Positions 36,894 to 46,195 of a stretch of 64,000 nucleotides of DNA are shown piece by piece. The stretch is from Myceligenerans salitolerans. Its GTDB lineage: Bacteria > Actinomycetota > Actinomycetes > Actinomycetales > Cellulomonadaceae. Made by a program: the position numbers and the translations under genes. Positions within the stretch are counted from its first letter, which is position 1; each line of letters opens with the position of its first letter. Below the pieces are notes generated by a model. That model saw only the letters and a list, made by a program, of their open reading frames with translations. It had not been told where the DNA came from and searched no databases. The DNA is taken from contig NZ_JAFMPK010000020.1 of assembly GCF_017349295.1 (NCBI RefSeq), forward strand, positions 62,001 through 126,000, given 5' to 3'.

Positions 36894-37514
36894 ATGCCCC
36901 AGATCCATCGAGTCATGGCCGCTGTGGTCTGCGCCGCGGCGATCACGACCGCGCTCGGCATGTCCGGGTGTGCCGCCCCCGGGCCGACGAGCGCCTTGTC
37001 CGGGCCCGCGGTGTCGCAGAGCCCGACGGCTTCGGAGAGCCCGGCGGCCACACCGAGTCCGACGGCGGAGCCCGAACCGGTCACGACGACCAAGAAGGTC
37101 ACCAAGAAGGAAGCGATCCCCTTCCAGAAGGTCACGAAGAACGACCCGAACCTCGACAAGGGAACGAAGAAGGTCACGACGAAGGGCGTCAAGGGCGTCC
37201 GCACCACGACGGTCCGCATCACCTACGTCGACGGCGAGGAGACGGACCGCGAGGTCATCAAGAAGGTGGTCACCAGGAAACCGGTCGACCAGGTCACGTC
37301 GATCGGCACCCGTACTCCTCCTCCGCCTCCTCCCGAGCCGGAGCCCTCGAACTGTGATCCCAACTACTCGGGCTGCGTGCCGATCGCCTCGGACGTCGAC
37401 TGTGCGGGCGGCAGCGGCAACGGCCCCGCGTACGTCAGCGGCCCGGTCCGGGTGACCGGATCGGACGTCTACGGGCTGGACAGCGACGGGGACGGAGTGG
37501 GCTGCGAACCGTGA
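36894..37514 (+). CDS. Lipoprotein with G5 and excalibur domains
   Basis: A 206-residue secreted protein. It has a signal peptide with lipobox GMSGC (Cys26), then a Ser/Thr/Pro linker and a G5 domain (about 64-138, with KKVTKKEAIPF and DGEETDREVIKKVVTRKP). A Pro run leads to a C-terminal excalibur domain with the calcium-binding DSDGDGVGCE. G5 binds glycans; excalibur sites bind Ca2+, often in nucleases, but no nuclease is present. A very strong ribosome site AAAGGAGGT precedes the ATG. Likely a cell-wall-associated lipoprotein. Confidence 0.85.
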   Translation: MPQIHRVMAAVVCAAAITTALGMSGCAAPGPTSALSGPAVSQSPTASESPAATPSPTAEPEPVTTTKKVTKKEAIPFQKVTKNDPNLDKGTKKVTTKGVKGVRTTTVRITYVDGEETDREVIKKVVTRKPVDQVTSIGTRTPPPPPPEPEPSNCDPNYSGCVPIASDVDCAGGSGNGPAYVSGPVRVTGSDVYGLDSDGDGVGCEP

Positions 37515-37522
37515 CGGAGAGA

Positions 37523-37572
37523 CGCGGCTCGCGGGACGGTCGTCATGAGACACCACCGTCCCGCGAGCCGCG
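37523..37572. terminator. Bidirectional terminator between lipoprotein gene and putP
   Basis: An 18-bp perfect inverted repeat (37523-37540 with 37555-37572, core GGCTCGCGGGACGGT) around a 14-nt loop sits between two convergent genes. Confidence 0.75.
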
Positions 37573-37629
37573 CGCCCCTTCCGGGGCGGCCCTACCTGGT
37601 CGGGGTGAGGGCCGGAGCCTGTGAGGCCC

Positions 37630-39129
37630 TCACGCCTGGACGGCGTCCTTCGCCGTCGCGCGGCGCGTCGCCTCGGCGAACTCCTCGCGGATCGACTCCG
37701 ACGGCGCCGGGGTGAGCAGGCTGACGACGATCGCGACGATCCCGCCCAGGAGGAAGCCCGGGACGATCTCGTAGAGCGTGTCGGCCAGCGGGGACCGGCC
37801 CCACACGAAGGCCACCGTGGCACCGACCACCATGCCCGCCAGCGCACCCCAGCGGGTGAGGCGGCGCCAGTACAGGCTCAGGATGACGATGGGACCGAAC
37901 GCCGCACCGAAGCCTGCCCAGGCGAATCCGACCAGATCCAGGATGGTGTCGGTGCGGTCGAACGCGATGAGCCCGGCGACCACGGCCACCACCAGCACGC
38001 CGAGGCGGCCCAGTGCCACCTGGGTGCGAGCGGTCATCTGCTTGCCCGTGATCTTGACGAGGTCCTCCACCAGCGCGGAGGAGGAGACGATCAGCTGCGA
38101 GGAGATCGTCGACATGATCGCCGCGAGAACGGCGGCCAGCACGAGACCCGCGACCAGGGGGTGGAACAGGACCTGCGAGAGGTAGAGGAACACCGTCTCC
38201 GGGTTGTCCAGCGTCGCGCCACGGACGTTCACGTAGGCAACGCCGATCAGACCGGTGACGATCGCACCGACGGTGCTCACGATCATCCAGCTGATACCGA
38301 TGCGCCGGCCCGCGACGGCGTCCCGCGGAGAGCGGATCGCCATGAAGCGCACGATGATGTGCGGTTGGCCGAAGTACCCCAGGCCCCACGCGGCGGCGGA
38401 GATCACTCCGGTGGCGGACGCGCCCGCCAGGAAGGACAGGTGGTTGACCGCCTCGCTCGTCTCCGCGGCGAGGATGCCCTCCCGGACCGGTCCCCAGCCG
38501 CCCAGATCGACGAAGGCCACGACCGGGACGGCCACGAGGGCGAGCAGCATCAGGCAGCCCTGCGCGACATCGGTCCACGTGGCGCCGAGGAACCCGCCGA
38601 ACAACGTGTAGGCGAGCGTCACCCCGCCGACGACCCAGATCCCGGTCGTGTAGTCGAACCCGAACGATCCCTCGAAGAAGGTGCCGCCGGCCACCATGCC
38701 CGAGGAGACGTAGAAGGTGAAGAACACCAGGATGATGGCGCCGGAGGCGACGCGCAGCAGGCGCGACGTGTCGTGGAGGCGGTTCTCGAAGTAGCTCGGG
38801 ATCGTGATCGAGTTGCGCGCGGTCTCCGTGTACGCGCGCAGACGGGGCGCGACGAACTTCCAGTTGAGCCACGCACCGATCGTCAGGCCGATCGCGATCC
38901 AGGACTCGACGAGCCCGCTCACGTAGATCGCGCCCGGCAGCCCCATCAGCAGCCAGCCCGACATGTCCGACGCCCCGGCGCTGAGCGCGGCGACGCCCGG
39001 GCTCAGCCGGCGGCCACCGAGCATGTAGTCGTCGAGATCATCGGTGCGGCGGAACGCCGCGTAGCCGATACCCAGCATCGCGGCGAGGTACCCGACGATC
39101 GCGATCGTCTTCCAGACTTCGGGGGTCAT
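37630..39129 (-). CDS. putP: Sodium/proline symporter PutP
   Basis: A 499-residue SSS-family transporter with about 13 helices and the LeuT fold. It has the DDYMLGGRRLSP loop after helix 1, GASDMSGWLLMGLPGA in helix 2 (sodium site), GYFGQPHIIVRFMAI and STISSQLIVSSSALVEDL (helix 8, second half of the sodium site); these are PutP features. The ATG at 39129 has GGAG eight bases upstream; an in-frame GTG-type extension of 17 codons is less likely. It imports proline with Na+. Confidence 0.93.
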   Translation of the reverse strand: MTPEVWKTIAIVGYLAAMLGIGYAAFRRTDDLDDYMLGGRRLSPGVAALSAGASDMSGWLLMGLPGAIYVSGLVESWIAIGLTIGAWLNWKFVAPRLRAYTETARNSITIPSYFENRLHDTSRLLRVASGAIILVFFTFYVSSGMVAGGTFFEGSFGFDYTTGIWVVGGVTLAYTLFGGFLGATWTDVAQGCLMLLALVAVPVVAFVDLGGWGPVREGILAAETSEAVNHLSFLAGASATGVISAAAWGLGYFGQPHIIVRFMAIRSPRDAVAGRRIGISWMIVSTVGAIVTGLIGVAYVNVRGATLDNPETVFLYLSQVLFHPLVAGLVLAAVLAAIMSTISSQLIVSSSALVEDLVKITGKQMTARTQVALGRLGVLVVAVVAGLIAFDRTDTILDLVGFAWAGFGAAFGPIVILSLYWRRLTRWGALAGMVVGATVAFVWGRSPLADTLYEIVPGFLLGGIVAIVVSLLTPAPSESIREEFAEATRRATAKDAVQA

Positions 39130-39204
39130 GGAGTTACTCCAGCTTCGTTGCGAAAAGTACTCCGCACGATCCTTCACCACCCGCCGGCAGGTGTCTTGTC
39201 CGGG

Positions 39205-40254
39205 CTACCCGCGACGGGCCTGCGTTATGGCCAAAACGGCCTTCTCGACCGCGTAGACCGGATCACGGGCCTCACCCTTGACGTCCGCGTCCGCCTGGGC
39301 GACCGCGCTGATCGCCGCGGCCAGCCCCTCCGGCGTCCAGCGACGCAGGTCCTTGGTGGCGCGATCCACCTGCCAGGGCGCCATGCCCAGATCGCGGGCC
39401 GTGATCCCGCCGCCACGCATCGCGGCGACCTTCGCCAGGTTCCGCAGCCGGACGGCGAGGGCGGCCACGATCGGCACCGGGTCGAGCCCGGTGGAGAGCG
39501 CATGCCGAAGAAGGGAGACGGCGGCACCCGGGTCTCCGGCGACCGCCGCGTCGGCCACGCGGAAGCCGGTCGCCTCGACCCGGCCTCCGTAGTACCGGTC
39601 GACGGTGGCCTCGGTGATCGTCCCGGTTGTGTCCGCGATGAGCTGGGAACAGGCAGAGGCGAGTTCACGCAGGTCGTTCCCGAGCCCGTCGACGAGCGCC
39701 CGCACGGCGTCCGCGTCCGCCCGACGGCGGGCCGCCTTGAACTCGTTCATGACGAACGACGCCTTCTCGCCGTCCCGCGTGATCGGATCGCAGACGAGCA
39801 CCGGCGCGCCCGACCTGATCACCGCGTCGAGCATCTTCTTCCCGCGCTGCCCACCGCCGTGCACCACGACGACCGTCGTCTCCTCGTCCGGCCGGGCGAC
39901 GTACGCGACGACGTCCTGGACGAGGTCCTCCGTGCCCGACTCCGCACCCCGTACGACGACGATCTTCGCCTCACCGAACAGGGACGGGCTCGCGGCGACG
40001 GTGAGCTGCCCCGCCGTGTAGGTCGCGCCCTCGAGTTCGACCTTCTCGACCTCGGGGTCGCGCTCCCGCGCGAGGCGGACGACGCCGTCGACCGCACGCT
40101 CGGTGAGCAGCGGCTCCGCACCGCGCACCAGGACGACCGGGGCGAGCGCGGGCTCGTCCCACGAGCGACCGGGAGTCTTGGCCGATGGGCGGGAACCGGT
40201 CCTGCGACGAGTAGCTGGAGGCACGAGGGAAACTGTAGTTCGGCTCTCCGACAT
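39205..40254 (-). CDS. holA: DNA polymerase III subunit delta
   Basis: Delta opens the sliding clamp as part of the clamp loader. The 349-residue protein has the weakly conserved AAA+ arrangement (APVVLVRGAEPLLTERAV, then an SPSLFGEAKIVVVRGAES stretch), the C-terminal collar helices (LRHALSTGLDPVPIVAALAVRLRNLAK) and AVEKAVLAI at the end. It lies 24 bp after comEC, the classical comEA-comEC-holA order. The first ~35 residues are Pro/Arg-rich and unusual; the true start may be later. Confidence 0.9.
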   Translation of the reverse strand: MSESRTTVSLVPPATRRRTGSRPSAKTPGRSWDEPALAPVVLVRGAEPLLTERAVDGVVRLARERDPEVEKVELEGATYTAGQLTVAASPSLFGEAKIVVVRGAESGTEDLVQDVVAYVARPDEETTVVVVHGGGQRGKKMLDAVIRSGAPVLVCDPITRDGEKASFVMNEFKAARRRADADAVRALVDGLGNDLRELASACSQLIADTTGTITEATVDRYYGGRVEATGFRVADAAVAGDPGAAVSLLRHALSTGLDPVPIVAALAVRLRNLAKVAAMRGGGITARDLGMAPWQVDRATKDLRRWTPEGLAAAISAVAQADADVKGEARDPVYAVEKAVLAITQARRG

Positions 40255-40278
40255 CCCGACGGGATCGTCTCCGGATCC

Positions 40279-42924
40279 TCAGCATCCGCCGACCGCCAGG
40301 GAACCGTCCCGGACGGTCAACACGAACGTGCCGCACTCATCGGTGCGCAGCACGGCCGCGCCCACCCCCGCGTACAGGTCGAGCGCCGCGTCGGTCGGGT
40401 GGCCGTACCCGTTGTCCTCGCCCGCGGAGATCAGCGCCACGGCTGGGCTCAACTGCTCCGCGAGCGCCGGCGACTGGGTCCGGGACCCGTGATGGGCCAC
40501 CTTGACCACGTCGACGTCCGCGACCCCGCGGCGTCGCGTCTCGGCGAACAGCGCAGTCTGGCCCGCGTCCTCCAGATCACCCAGGAGCACGATCTCGAGC
40601 TGCGACACGCGCAGGAGCAGGATCACGCTCGCGTCGTTCGCACCGACACCCGACGTGTGCGCCCCACCGGTCCCACGCCCCGGAGGCGTGCCGGGCGCGG
40701 TGCCGGACAGTCCGGCGAGCAGCACCTCCCAGGTTGCGGCCCCCACGGTTCCGCGGCTCCCGGCGACGGCACTCCTCACCGGGACACCGGCCGACGCCAG
40801 TTCGTCGAGAGTCCGGGCCGCGTTCGCTTCCGGCTCCGGCAAGGGCGACACCAGCGCCGAGTCGACCTGCCGTCCGGCGAGCACCGCGGTCAGGCCGCCC
40901 ACGTGGTCGGCGTGGAAGTGGCTGAGCACGAGCAGGTCCACCCTGGTGACGCCCAGCTCGTCGAGGCAGCGGCCGGCCGCGTCACCGTCGGGTCCCACGT
41001 CCACGACGACGGCGGATGCCTGGCCGGTCCGGACGACGAAGCCGTCCCCCTGTCCGACGTCGCAGGCGGCGACCACCCAGTCGTGCGGCACGGACGAGCG
41101 GGTGGCGACGCGCGGAACCACCACGGCGCCGAGCACGACACAGACGACCACGAGGCCGGTGAGCAGCGGCATGTGTCTCCCGCTGCCGGGCGGACGTCTT
41201 CCTCGTGCCCCGGGACCGCTCCCGGCCACAGCCCGGTAGGCCTGCCGGGCCCGGGAGCGGGCGCCTCGTCGCCACGCGTCCGGCCACCCGCGCGGGCGGC
41301 AGGCAAGGAGCAGCGCACATCCTGCCGCCGTCGCCACGGCCAGGAGGACGGCGCCTCCCGGTCCACCGGGCCAGGGCACCGCACGGCCCGGCACGGCCGA
41401 GGCGTGAAGCGCCACCTGGGCGATCCACCAGGTGGCGCCGCTCGCGACCCAGGCCACCAGCTGGGCGGCCCACGGCCACCACGGGGCGAGCACCGTGGCG
41501 CCGAGGCCGAGGACCGTCGCGGGGACCAGGGCCGGCGCGGCGAGGAGGTTGGCCGGCACCGACACGAGTGACACCTCCGGCTCGAGCAGGACGAGCACGG
41601 GCCCGCAGGCCGCCTGCGCGGCGAGCGGGACGGCTACCGCGAAGGCGACGGGTCTTCCCGTCCAGGGCGCGATTCGCGACACGAGCGGGGGCACGAGCAG
41701 CACCAGCCCGGCCGTGGCCGCCGCCGACAGCGCGAAGCCGAAGGAGCGTGCGAGCCATGGATCGGCGACCAGCAGCCCGATCACCGTTCCGGCGAGTGCG
41801 GGCACGGACTGGGCGGGCCGCCCGAGCACCGTCCCGACCAAGGCGAACCCTGCCATGACCGCGGCCCGCAGGACGCTCGGCTCGGGCCGGACCAGCGCGA
41901 CGAAGGCGGTGCCGGCGACGGCGAGGAGCACGACGCGGGCCCAGCGCGGCGCGCCGAGAGTGCCGGCGATACCCGTGAGCAGGGCGATCACGATCGCGAA
42001 GTGCCCGCCCGAGACGGCCGTGATGTGGGTCAAACCGCAGTTCTCCATCGCCTCGGCGAGCGGTCCGGGCAGGCGGGTGGTGTCGCCGATGGCCGCTCCG
42101 GGCACGAGGCCCCTGGCCTGTGGCGCGAGATCCTCGGTCACCGCCATCAGGGCGTCTCGGTGCCGTTCGAGCAGCCGCAACGCTGCCGGGGGCGACCGCT
42201 GCACGGTCAGGACGTCGGCGGCGAGGCGAGCGGACTCGGCCCGGCCCGGTTCGGCGGACCGCAGCGGGCCACGCGCGACGACCGTCGCGCCGAACCGCGG
42301 GCCGGCCACGGCCACGCCGTGCGTGCCGCCGGTTCCCACGGTGCCGTCCGCCTCGGTGCTCGGCGGCGTCCACGTGACCATCACCCGGGCGCGCGTCGCC
42401 TCGGTCACCCGCCGCGCCGTGACCTGGCGGACGTCCAGCATGAAGCGGACGGGCCCGGCCGCCTCCCGCTGCCCCGCGTTCCCGTCACCGCCGGCGGTGC
42501 CGTTCCCCGCACCCGATGCCGTCCCGGCCGGCGCCGGTCCGCCCCACGGGACGGGCTCTGGTTGCGAGATCACCGTTCCCACCAGCTCACCGGTGAACCC
42601 GCCGCTCGCCAGCCCCTCGATCGTGGCGGCCCGTGAGGTGGTCACCGTTGCCGTCGCGACGACCCCGAGCGAGCACGCGGCAGCGAGCGCCAGGTGCACG
42701 ACACCGCTGCCCCCTGCTCTGGCGATCCCCGCGCCGCCGGTCGCACGCCCGCCCCGCCGCGTCCCGCGCAACGCGGCGAGTGCGATCATGCCGCCGCCCG
42801 TGAGCGCCGCGAGCCATCCGCACGCGACTGCGAGCGCCGGAGCGGCGGTGTCCCCTGTCGCGGTCCAGGCGCCGATCCAGGCCAGCATCGCGGCGGGCAC
42901 CAGGCGCAGGTCGATGCTCTTCAT
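40279..42924 (-). CDS. comEC: ComEC/Rec2 competence channel protein
   Basis: An 881-residue polytopic protein of the DNA-uptake channel family. The N terminus has a DUF4131-type domain with two to three helices and a beta region. The central competence domain (about 320-590) holds ITAVSGGHFAIVIAL and several helices, and a C-terminal metallo-beta-lactamase domain has the metal motif LSHFHADHVGGL and HHGSRTQSP. The ATG at 42924 overlaps the comEA stop (ATGA); upstream frame is comEA in another phase. Natural transformation is unproven for this organism. Confidence 0.93.
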   Translation of the reverse strand: MKSIDLRLVPAAMLAWIGAWTATGDTAAPALAVACGWLAALTGGGMIALAALRGTRRGGRATGGAGIARAGGSGVVHLALAAACSLGVVATATVTTSRAATIEGLASGGFTGELVGTVISQPEPVPWGGPAPAGTASGAGNGTAGGDGNAGQREAAGPVRFMLDVRQVTARRVTEATRARVMVTWTPPSTEADGTVGTGGTHGVAVAGPRFGATVVARGPLRSAEPGRAESARLAADVLTVQRSPPAALRLLERHRDALMAVTEDLAPQARGLVPGAAIGDTTRLPGPLAEAMENCGLTHITAVSGGHFAIVIALLTGIAGTLGAPRWARVVLLAVAGTAFVALVRPEPSVLRAAVMAGFALVGTVLGRPAQSVPALAGTVIGLLVADPWLARSFGFALSAAATAGLVLLVPPLVSRIAPWTGRPVAFAVAVPLAAQAACGPVLVLLEPEVSLVSVPANLLAAPALVPATVLGLGATVLAPWWPWAAQLVAWVASGATWWIAQVALHASAVPGRAVPWPGGPGGAVLLAVATAAGCALLLACRPRGWPDAWRRGARSRARQAYRAVAGSGPGARGRRPPGSGRHMPLLTGLVVVCVVLGAVVVPRVATRSSVPHDWVVAACDVGQGDGFVVRTGQASAVVVDVGPDGDAAGRCLDELGVTRVDLLVLSHFHADHVGGLTAVLAGRQVDSALVSPLPEPEANAARTLDELASAGVPVRSAVAGSRGTVGAATWEVLLAGLSGTAPGTPPGRGTGGAHTSGVGANDASVILLLRVSQLEIVLLGDLEDAGQTALFAETRRRGVADVDVVKVAHHGSRTQSPALAEQLSPAVALISAGEDNGYGHPTDAALDLYAGVGAAVLRTDECGTFVLTVRDGSLAVGGC

Positions 42925-43844
42925 ACGCGTGCCACCGGACGGATCTGTTCCAGTACGGCCGGCCCGATCCCGGACACGTCGTCGAGCTCGTCGACCGCGG
43001 CGAAAGGGCCGTTGGCCGTGCGCCACTCGATGATCCGTTGCGCGAGCGCCGGTCCGATGCCGGGCAGGGTCTCGAGCGTGGTGGCGTCGGCGGTGTTGAG
43101 GTCGACCGCCTCGCCGTTTCCGCCGCCCGGGGAGCCGGCGGTTTCCTCCGGGCTCGTACCGTCGGACGCGGCGAGGGCCTCTCCGGGCCGCGGGACGTGG
43201 ATCTGTTCGCCGTCGTTGACGGGCCGGGCCAGGTTCACGCCCGACAGGTCGGCTTCGCTCGTCGGGCCGCCCGCGGCCTCGACGGCGTCCGCGACGCGTG
43301 CGCCGCCGGGTAGTTCCACGAGCCCTGGCTCCCGCACCGCGCCGACGACGTGTGCGACCACGCCCGTGCCCGTTCCGCTCTCGTTGTCGGAGCTCGTTCC
43401 GGTGCCGGTCCCGGCAACGCCGGACCGGTCCACGCCACCGCCTGGTCCGGCCGGTGCCTGCTCGCCGGCCCCTGTGACGATGCCCGCGCCGGTGCCGGGG
43501 TCCGTGCCGGACCCGTCGGTGGTGGTCCCGTCCGCCGTGCCGTCATTCGCCCCGGCGGCGGAGCCGACCGGCCGTACGCCTCCGGTACCGAAGGTGTCCC
43601 AGCCCAGTGCGACGACACCGGCCGCGCATGCGAGCAGCAGGACCGCGACGACCGCGACGACGCCTGGGCGTCGATCGAGGAACCAGCGTCGTGCCGTGCC
43701 GTCGTCGTCGGTCCCGACGGGGTGCCCGTGTGCCGCCGCGTAGGCGGTGGCGACCCTGCCCGCGGACCGCCGTTGCCGCAGTCGGTCCACGAGGTCGTCG
43801 GTGGTCTCGTGCGCCACCGGCATCACGTCCGTGTCTGCTCTCAT
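42921..43844 (-). CDS. comEA: ComEA-like DNA-binding protein (SLBB + helix-hairpin-helix)
   Basis: A 307-residue protein with a cytoplasmic N terminus, one membrane helix (about 60-80) and an extended Gly/Thr/Ser/Asp-rich extracellular stalk. A SLBB domain follows (VVAHVVGAVREPGLVELPGGARVADAV), then a C-terminal ComEA helix-hairpin-helix (VDLNTADATTLETLPGIGPALAQRIIEWR). In competent bacteria ComEA binds incoming double-stranded DNA. It is translationally coupled to comEC. Confidence 0.92.
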   Translation of the reverse strand: MRADTDVMPVAHETTDDLVDRLRQRRSAGRVATAYAAAHGHPVGTDDDGTARRWFLDRRPGVVAVVAVLLLACAAGVVALGWDTFGTGGVRPVGSAAGANDGTADGTTTDGSGTDPGTGAGIVTGAGEQAPAGPGGGVDRSGVAGTGTGTSSDNESGTGTGVVAHVVGAVREPGLVELPGGARVADAVEAAGGPTSEADLSGVNLARPVNDGEQIHVPRPGEALAASDGTSPEETAGSPGGGNGEAVDLNTADATTLETLPGIGPALAQRIIEWRTANGPFAAVDELDDVSGIGPAVLEQIRPVARV

Positions 43845-44139
43845 GCCCCGAAGCTAGGCGGGCGGGAAACACGTTCCCGGGGTACCCGGCACCCCCTGTG
43901 CACAGGTCGGGCGAGGCACAGCCCGCTGTCGGTGTCCTCTGCGCAGGGGCGCACGGGCACGGGATGCCCTCGAGCGGTGTTCACGATCGGGTCTCTCCGG
44001 GTCGAGCGCCGAGTGAGCGCCGGCGGCGGCCTCTCACCGAAATGGCTCCCGGCAGCACCGATGAGTTCCGTGCCGCACCGGCGTCAACCTCACGAAGCGG
44101 CGAACACGCCGTCGCCCCGCCCCAGAAGGAGACCTCGCG
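43845..44139. other. Divergent promoter region comEA / hydrolase
   Basis: These 295 bp hold no credible gene. A 12-bp palindrome CCTGTGCACAGG (about 43894-43905) lies ~50 bp upstream of comEA. The plus-strand hydrolase has AAGGAG before its ATG. Confidence 0.4.
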
Positions 44140-45012
44140 ATGTCCGAGAAGAAGTCACTGACCCTCGACGCCCCCGGCGCCGTCCTCACCTACGACGTGC
44201 GGGAGCCGGTGACGCCGTCCGGCGCCCCTCCGCTGGTCATGATCGGCCTTCCGATGGGTGCGCACGGCTTCGACAGCCTCGCCGAGCACTTCTCCGACCG
44301 GGTGGTCGTCACGTACGACCCACGAGGCGTGGAACGCAGCACCCGTGAACCGGGTAGCGGCACACAGGCCGCGGACCATGCCGGTGACGTCCTCCGGGTC
44401 ATCGAGGCCACCGCCGGCGGCACTCCGGTCGATCTCCTGGGATCGAGCGGAGGGGCGGTCGTCGCGCTCGAGCTGGCCGCCGGTCACCCGGACCTGCTGC
44501 GCACCGTCGTGGCCCACGAACCGCCGCTTGCCGACCTTCTACCGGACCGGGACGTCGTGGTGGCCGCCATGCGGGACGTTCACGACACCTACCTGGCCAA
44601 GGGGTCGGGTCACGCGACGGCGAAGTTCATCGCCCTCGTCATGGAGTCCGGTGAGCTGACCCCCGAGTACCTCGACCGGCCGGCTCCCGACCCGGCCGCG
44701 TTCGGGATCCCGGCCGAGGACGACGGGGCCCGGGACGACGTGATGTTCTCGTCCAGCATGGTGTGGATGCCGCGGCACCAGCCGGACTGGACGGCCCTGG
44801 CCCGTCCGGGGACGCGGGTCGTGATCGGTGTGGGGGCCGACACGGGCGACGAGATCACGGGTCGTGCCTCCCGCGGCGCGGCGCGGCAGCTCGGCCAGGA
44901 AGCCACCGTCTTCCCGGGCGGTCACAACGGTTTCATGGGAGGTGAGTACGGCCAGCCGGCGGGTGACCCGGCCGGCTTCGCGGCCACGCTCCGCACCGTC
45001 CTCGGCGAGTGA
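44140..45012 (+). CDS. Alpha/beta hydrolase
   Basis: A 290-residue alpha/beta-hydrolase-1 enzyme. It has the oxyanion region GLPMGAHGFDSLA, YDPRGVERS, the nucleophile elbow LLGSSGGAVVALELA (Ser near 104) and the final GGHNGFMGGEYG histidine. RBS AAGGAG lies about 8 bases before the ATG. Similar to general lipases or epoxide-hydrolase-like enzymes; substrate unknown. It is convergent with degV. Confidence 0.85.
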   Translation: MSEKKSLTLDAPGAVLTYDVREPVTPSGAPPLVMIGLPMGAHGFDSLAEHFSDRVVVTYDPRGVERSTREPGSGTQAADHAGDVLRVIEATAGGTPVDLLGSSGGAVVALELAAGHPDLLRTVVAHEPPLADLLPDRDVVVAAMRDVHDTYLAKGSGHATAKFIALVMESGELTPEYLDRPAPDPAAFGIPAEDDGARDDVMFSSSMVWMPRHQPDWTALARPGTRVVIGVGADTGDEITGRASRGAARQLGQEATVFPGGHNGFMGGEYGQPAGDPAGFAATLRTVLGE

Positions 45013-45053
45013 CACGGCGCGCCGGCGCCCGCCGGGCACCTCGCCGCGGTCGG

Positions 45054-46004
45054 TCAGTGCGCGTGGTCACCGAGGTCCGCGACGACGACGGCCAGCGTTC
45101 CGGGACCGACGTGCACCCCGATGACCGCGCTGATGTCCGAGACCTCCACCTCGGCCCGCGTGCGCGTGCGCACCCGTCCGGCCAGCGTGCCGGCGCGTTC
45201 CGGGGCTCCGAAGTGCTGCACGCCCACCACGGGTCTGGTGGCGGCCGCGATGGACTCGCCGGCCACATCGAGCAGGCGCTCCATCCCGGCCGCGCGGGTA
45301 CGTACCCGCTGGGCGAGCTCGATGCGGCCGTCGCGCATCGTGAGGATCGGCCGGACGCCGAGGACCGTTCCCAGCGCCGCGGCGGGGCCGGACAGGCGTC
45401 CGCCGCGGCGCAGATGCTCCAGCGTGTCGACCATGAACACCGAGGTCGAGGAGTCCGCCACGGCACGTGCTCGCGCCGCGACGTGTGCGGCGTCGCAGCC
45501 GGCCGCCGCGCACTCCGCGGCTGCCCGGGCGGCGAACCCGAGGCCGGGCCCGACGGTCCGGGAGTCGACGACCTGGACCGCGAGCGGCGAGCGCGCCGCC
45601 GCGGCGCCGGCCGCGCCGACCGTACCGGACAGTTCGCCCGACAGGTGCAGGGAGACGATCGCGTGTGCGCCCTCGTCCGCGAGGTCCCGGTACTGGGACG
45701 CGAAACGCTCCGGGGACGGCTGGGAGGTGGTGACGCGGGTGCCGGCGTCGAGCCAGCGCACGACGTCGGCAGCGGTGACGTCCACGGACTCGTCGTAGGA
45801 GTCCTGCTCGGTCACCACCCGCAGAGGAACGACGCGCGGGCCGGACCCCGGCGCGTCCAGGGGCAGTCCCGACGTGGAATCCGTGACCACCCGGACCGCC
45901 TGCTCCGCGCGCGGCCCCCGGTCTCCCGCGCGCGGCGGACGGTTCCTCGCTCGCGGCGGACGGTTCCTCGCTCGCGGCTCGGGGTGTCGACGGAAGAGTG
46001 GCAT
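45054..46004 (-). CDS. DegV family fatty-acid-binding protein
   Basis: DegV/FakB proteins bind a fatty acid and present it to the kinase FakA. The 316-residue product has VRVVTDSTSGLP as the first strand, TSQPSPERF and LSGELSGTVGAA, and the second-domain RRGGRLSGPAAALGTVLGVRPIL motif. An odd ~35-residue head (RARNRPPRARNRPPRAGDRGPRA) comes from imperfect 21-bp repeats at about 45920-45985. The real start may lie after it, as most family members begin near VRVVTDST. Confidence 0.88.
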   Translation of the reverse strand: MPLFRRHPEPRARNRPPRARNRPPRAGDRGPRAEQAVRVVTDSTSGLPLDAPGSGPRVVPLRVVTEQDSYDESVDVTAADVVRWLDAGTRVTTSQPSPERFASQYRDLADEGAHAIVSLHLSGELSGTVGAAGAAAARSPLAVQVVDSRTVGPGLGFAARAAAECAAAGCDAAHVAARARAVADSSTSVFMVDTLEHLRRGGRLSGPAAALGTVLGVRPILTMRDGRIELAQRVRTRAAGMERLLDVAGESIAAATRPVVGVQHFGAPERAGTLAGRVRTRTRAEVEVSDISAVIGVHVGPGTLAVVVADLGDHAH

Positions 46005-46123
46005 GGCCGAGCGATTCTATCGGCAGATCATCCTGCCGGGCGCGCGCCGGGACGGTGCGGGCTTCCCGCCGCGTCCGACGGCCGCCCTCGTGGCGGCCGG
46101 CCGTCCACAGACCGCACCCATCA

Positions 46124-46153
46124 TGAGAATGAATCTCAGAGTCGCGATACGAT
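46124..46153 (+). promoter_or_regulatory. Zur-like box and promoter of the ATP-grasp gene
   Basis: TGAGAATGAATCTCA (46124-46138) matches the actinobacterial Zur box pattern TGANAATNATTNTCA with few differences. It overlaps the -35 position of a promoter whose -10 is TACGAT (46148-46153). The box starts 24 bp upstream of the -10, exactly as at the CobW-like gene. Zinc-loaded Zur would block RNA polymerase here. Confidence 0.75.
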
Positions 46154-46195
46154 CCTGCGCGAATCGTTCCGACGAGCCAGGAAGGTCCTCCTCCC

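Noticed and set aside
37621-41571. A 1316-codon plus-strand open frame opposite putP, holA and comEC
   Set aside because: Same shadow effect. The opposite strand carries complete, recognisable families.
40279-43844. Evidence for active natural transformation
   Set aside because: comEA and comEC occur in many bacteria not known to be competent; no pilus genes are in this window.
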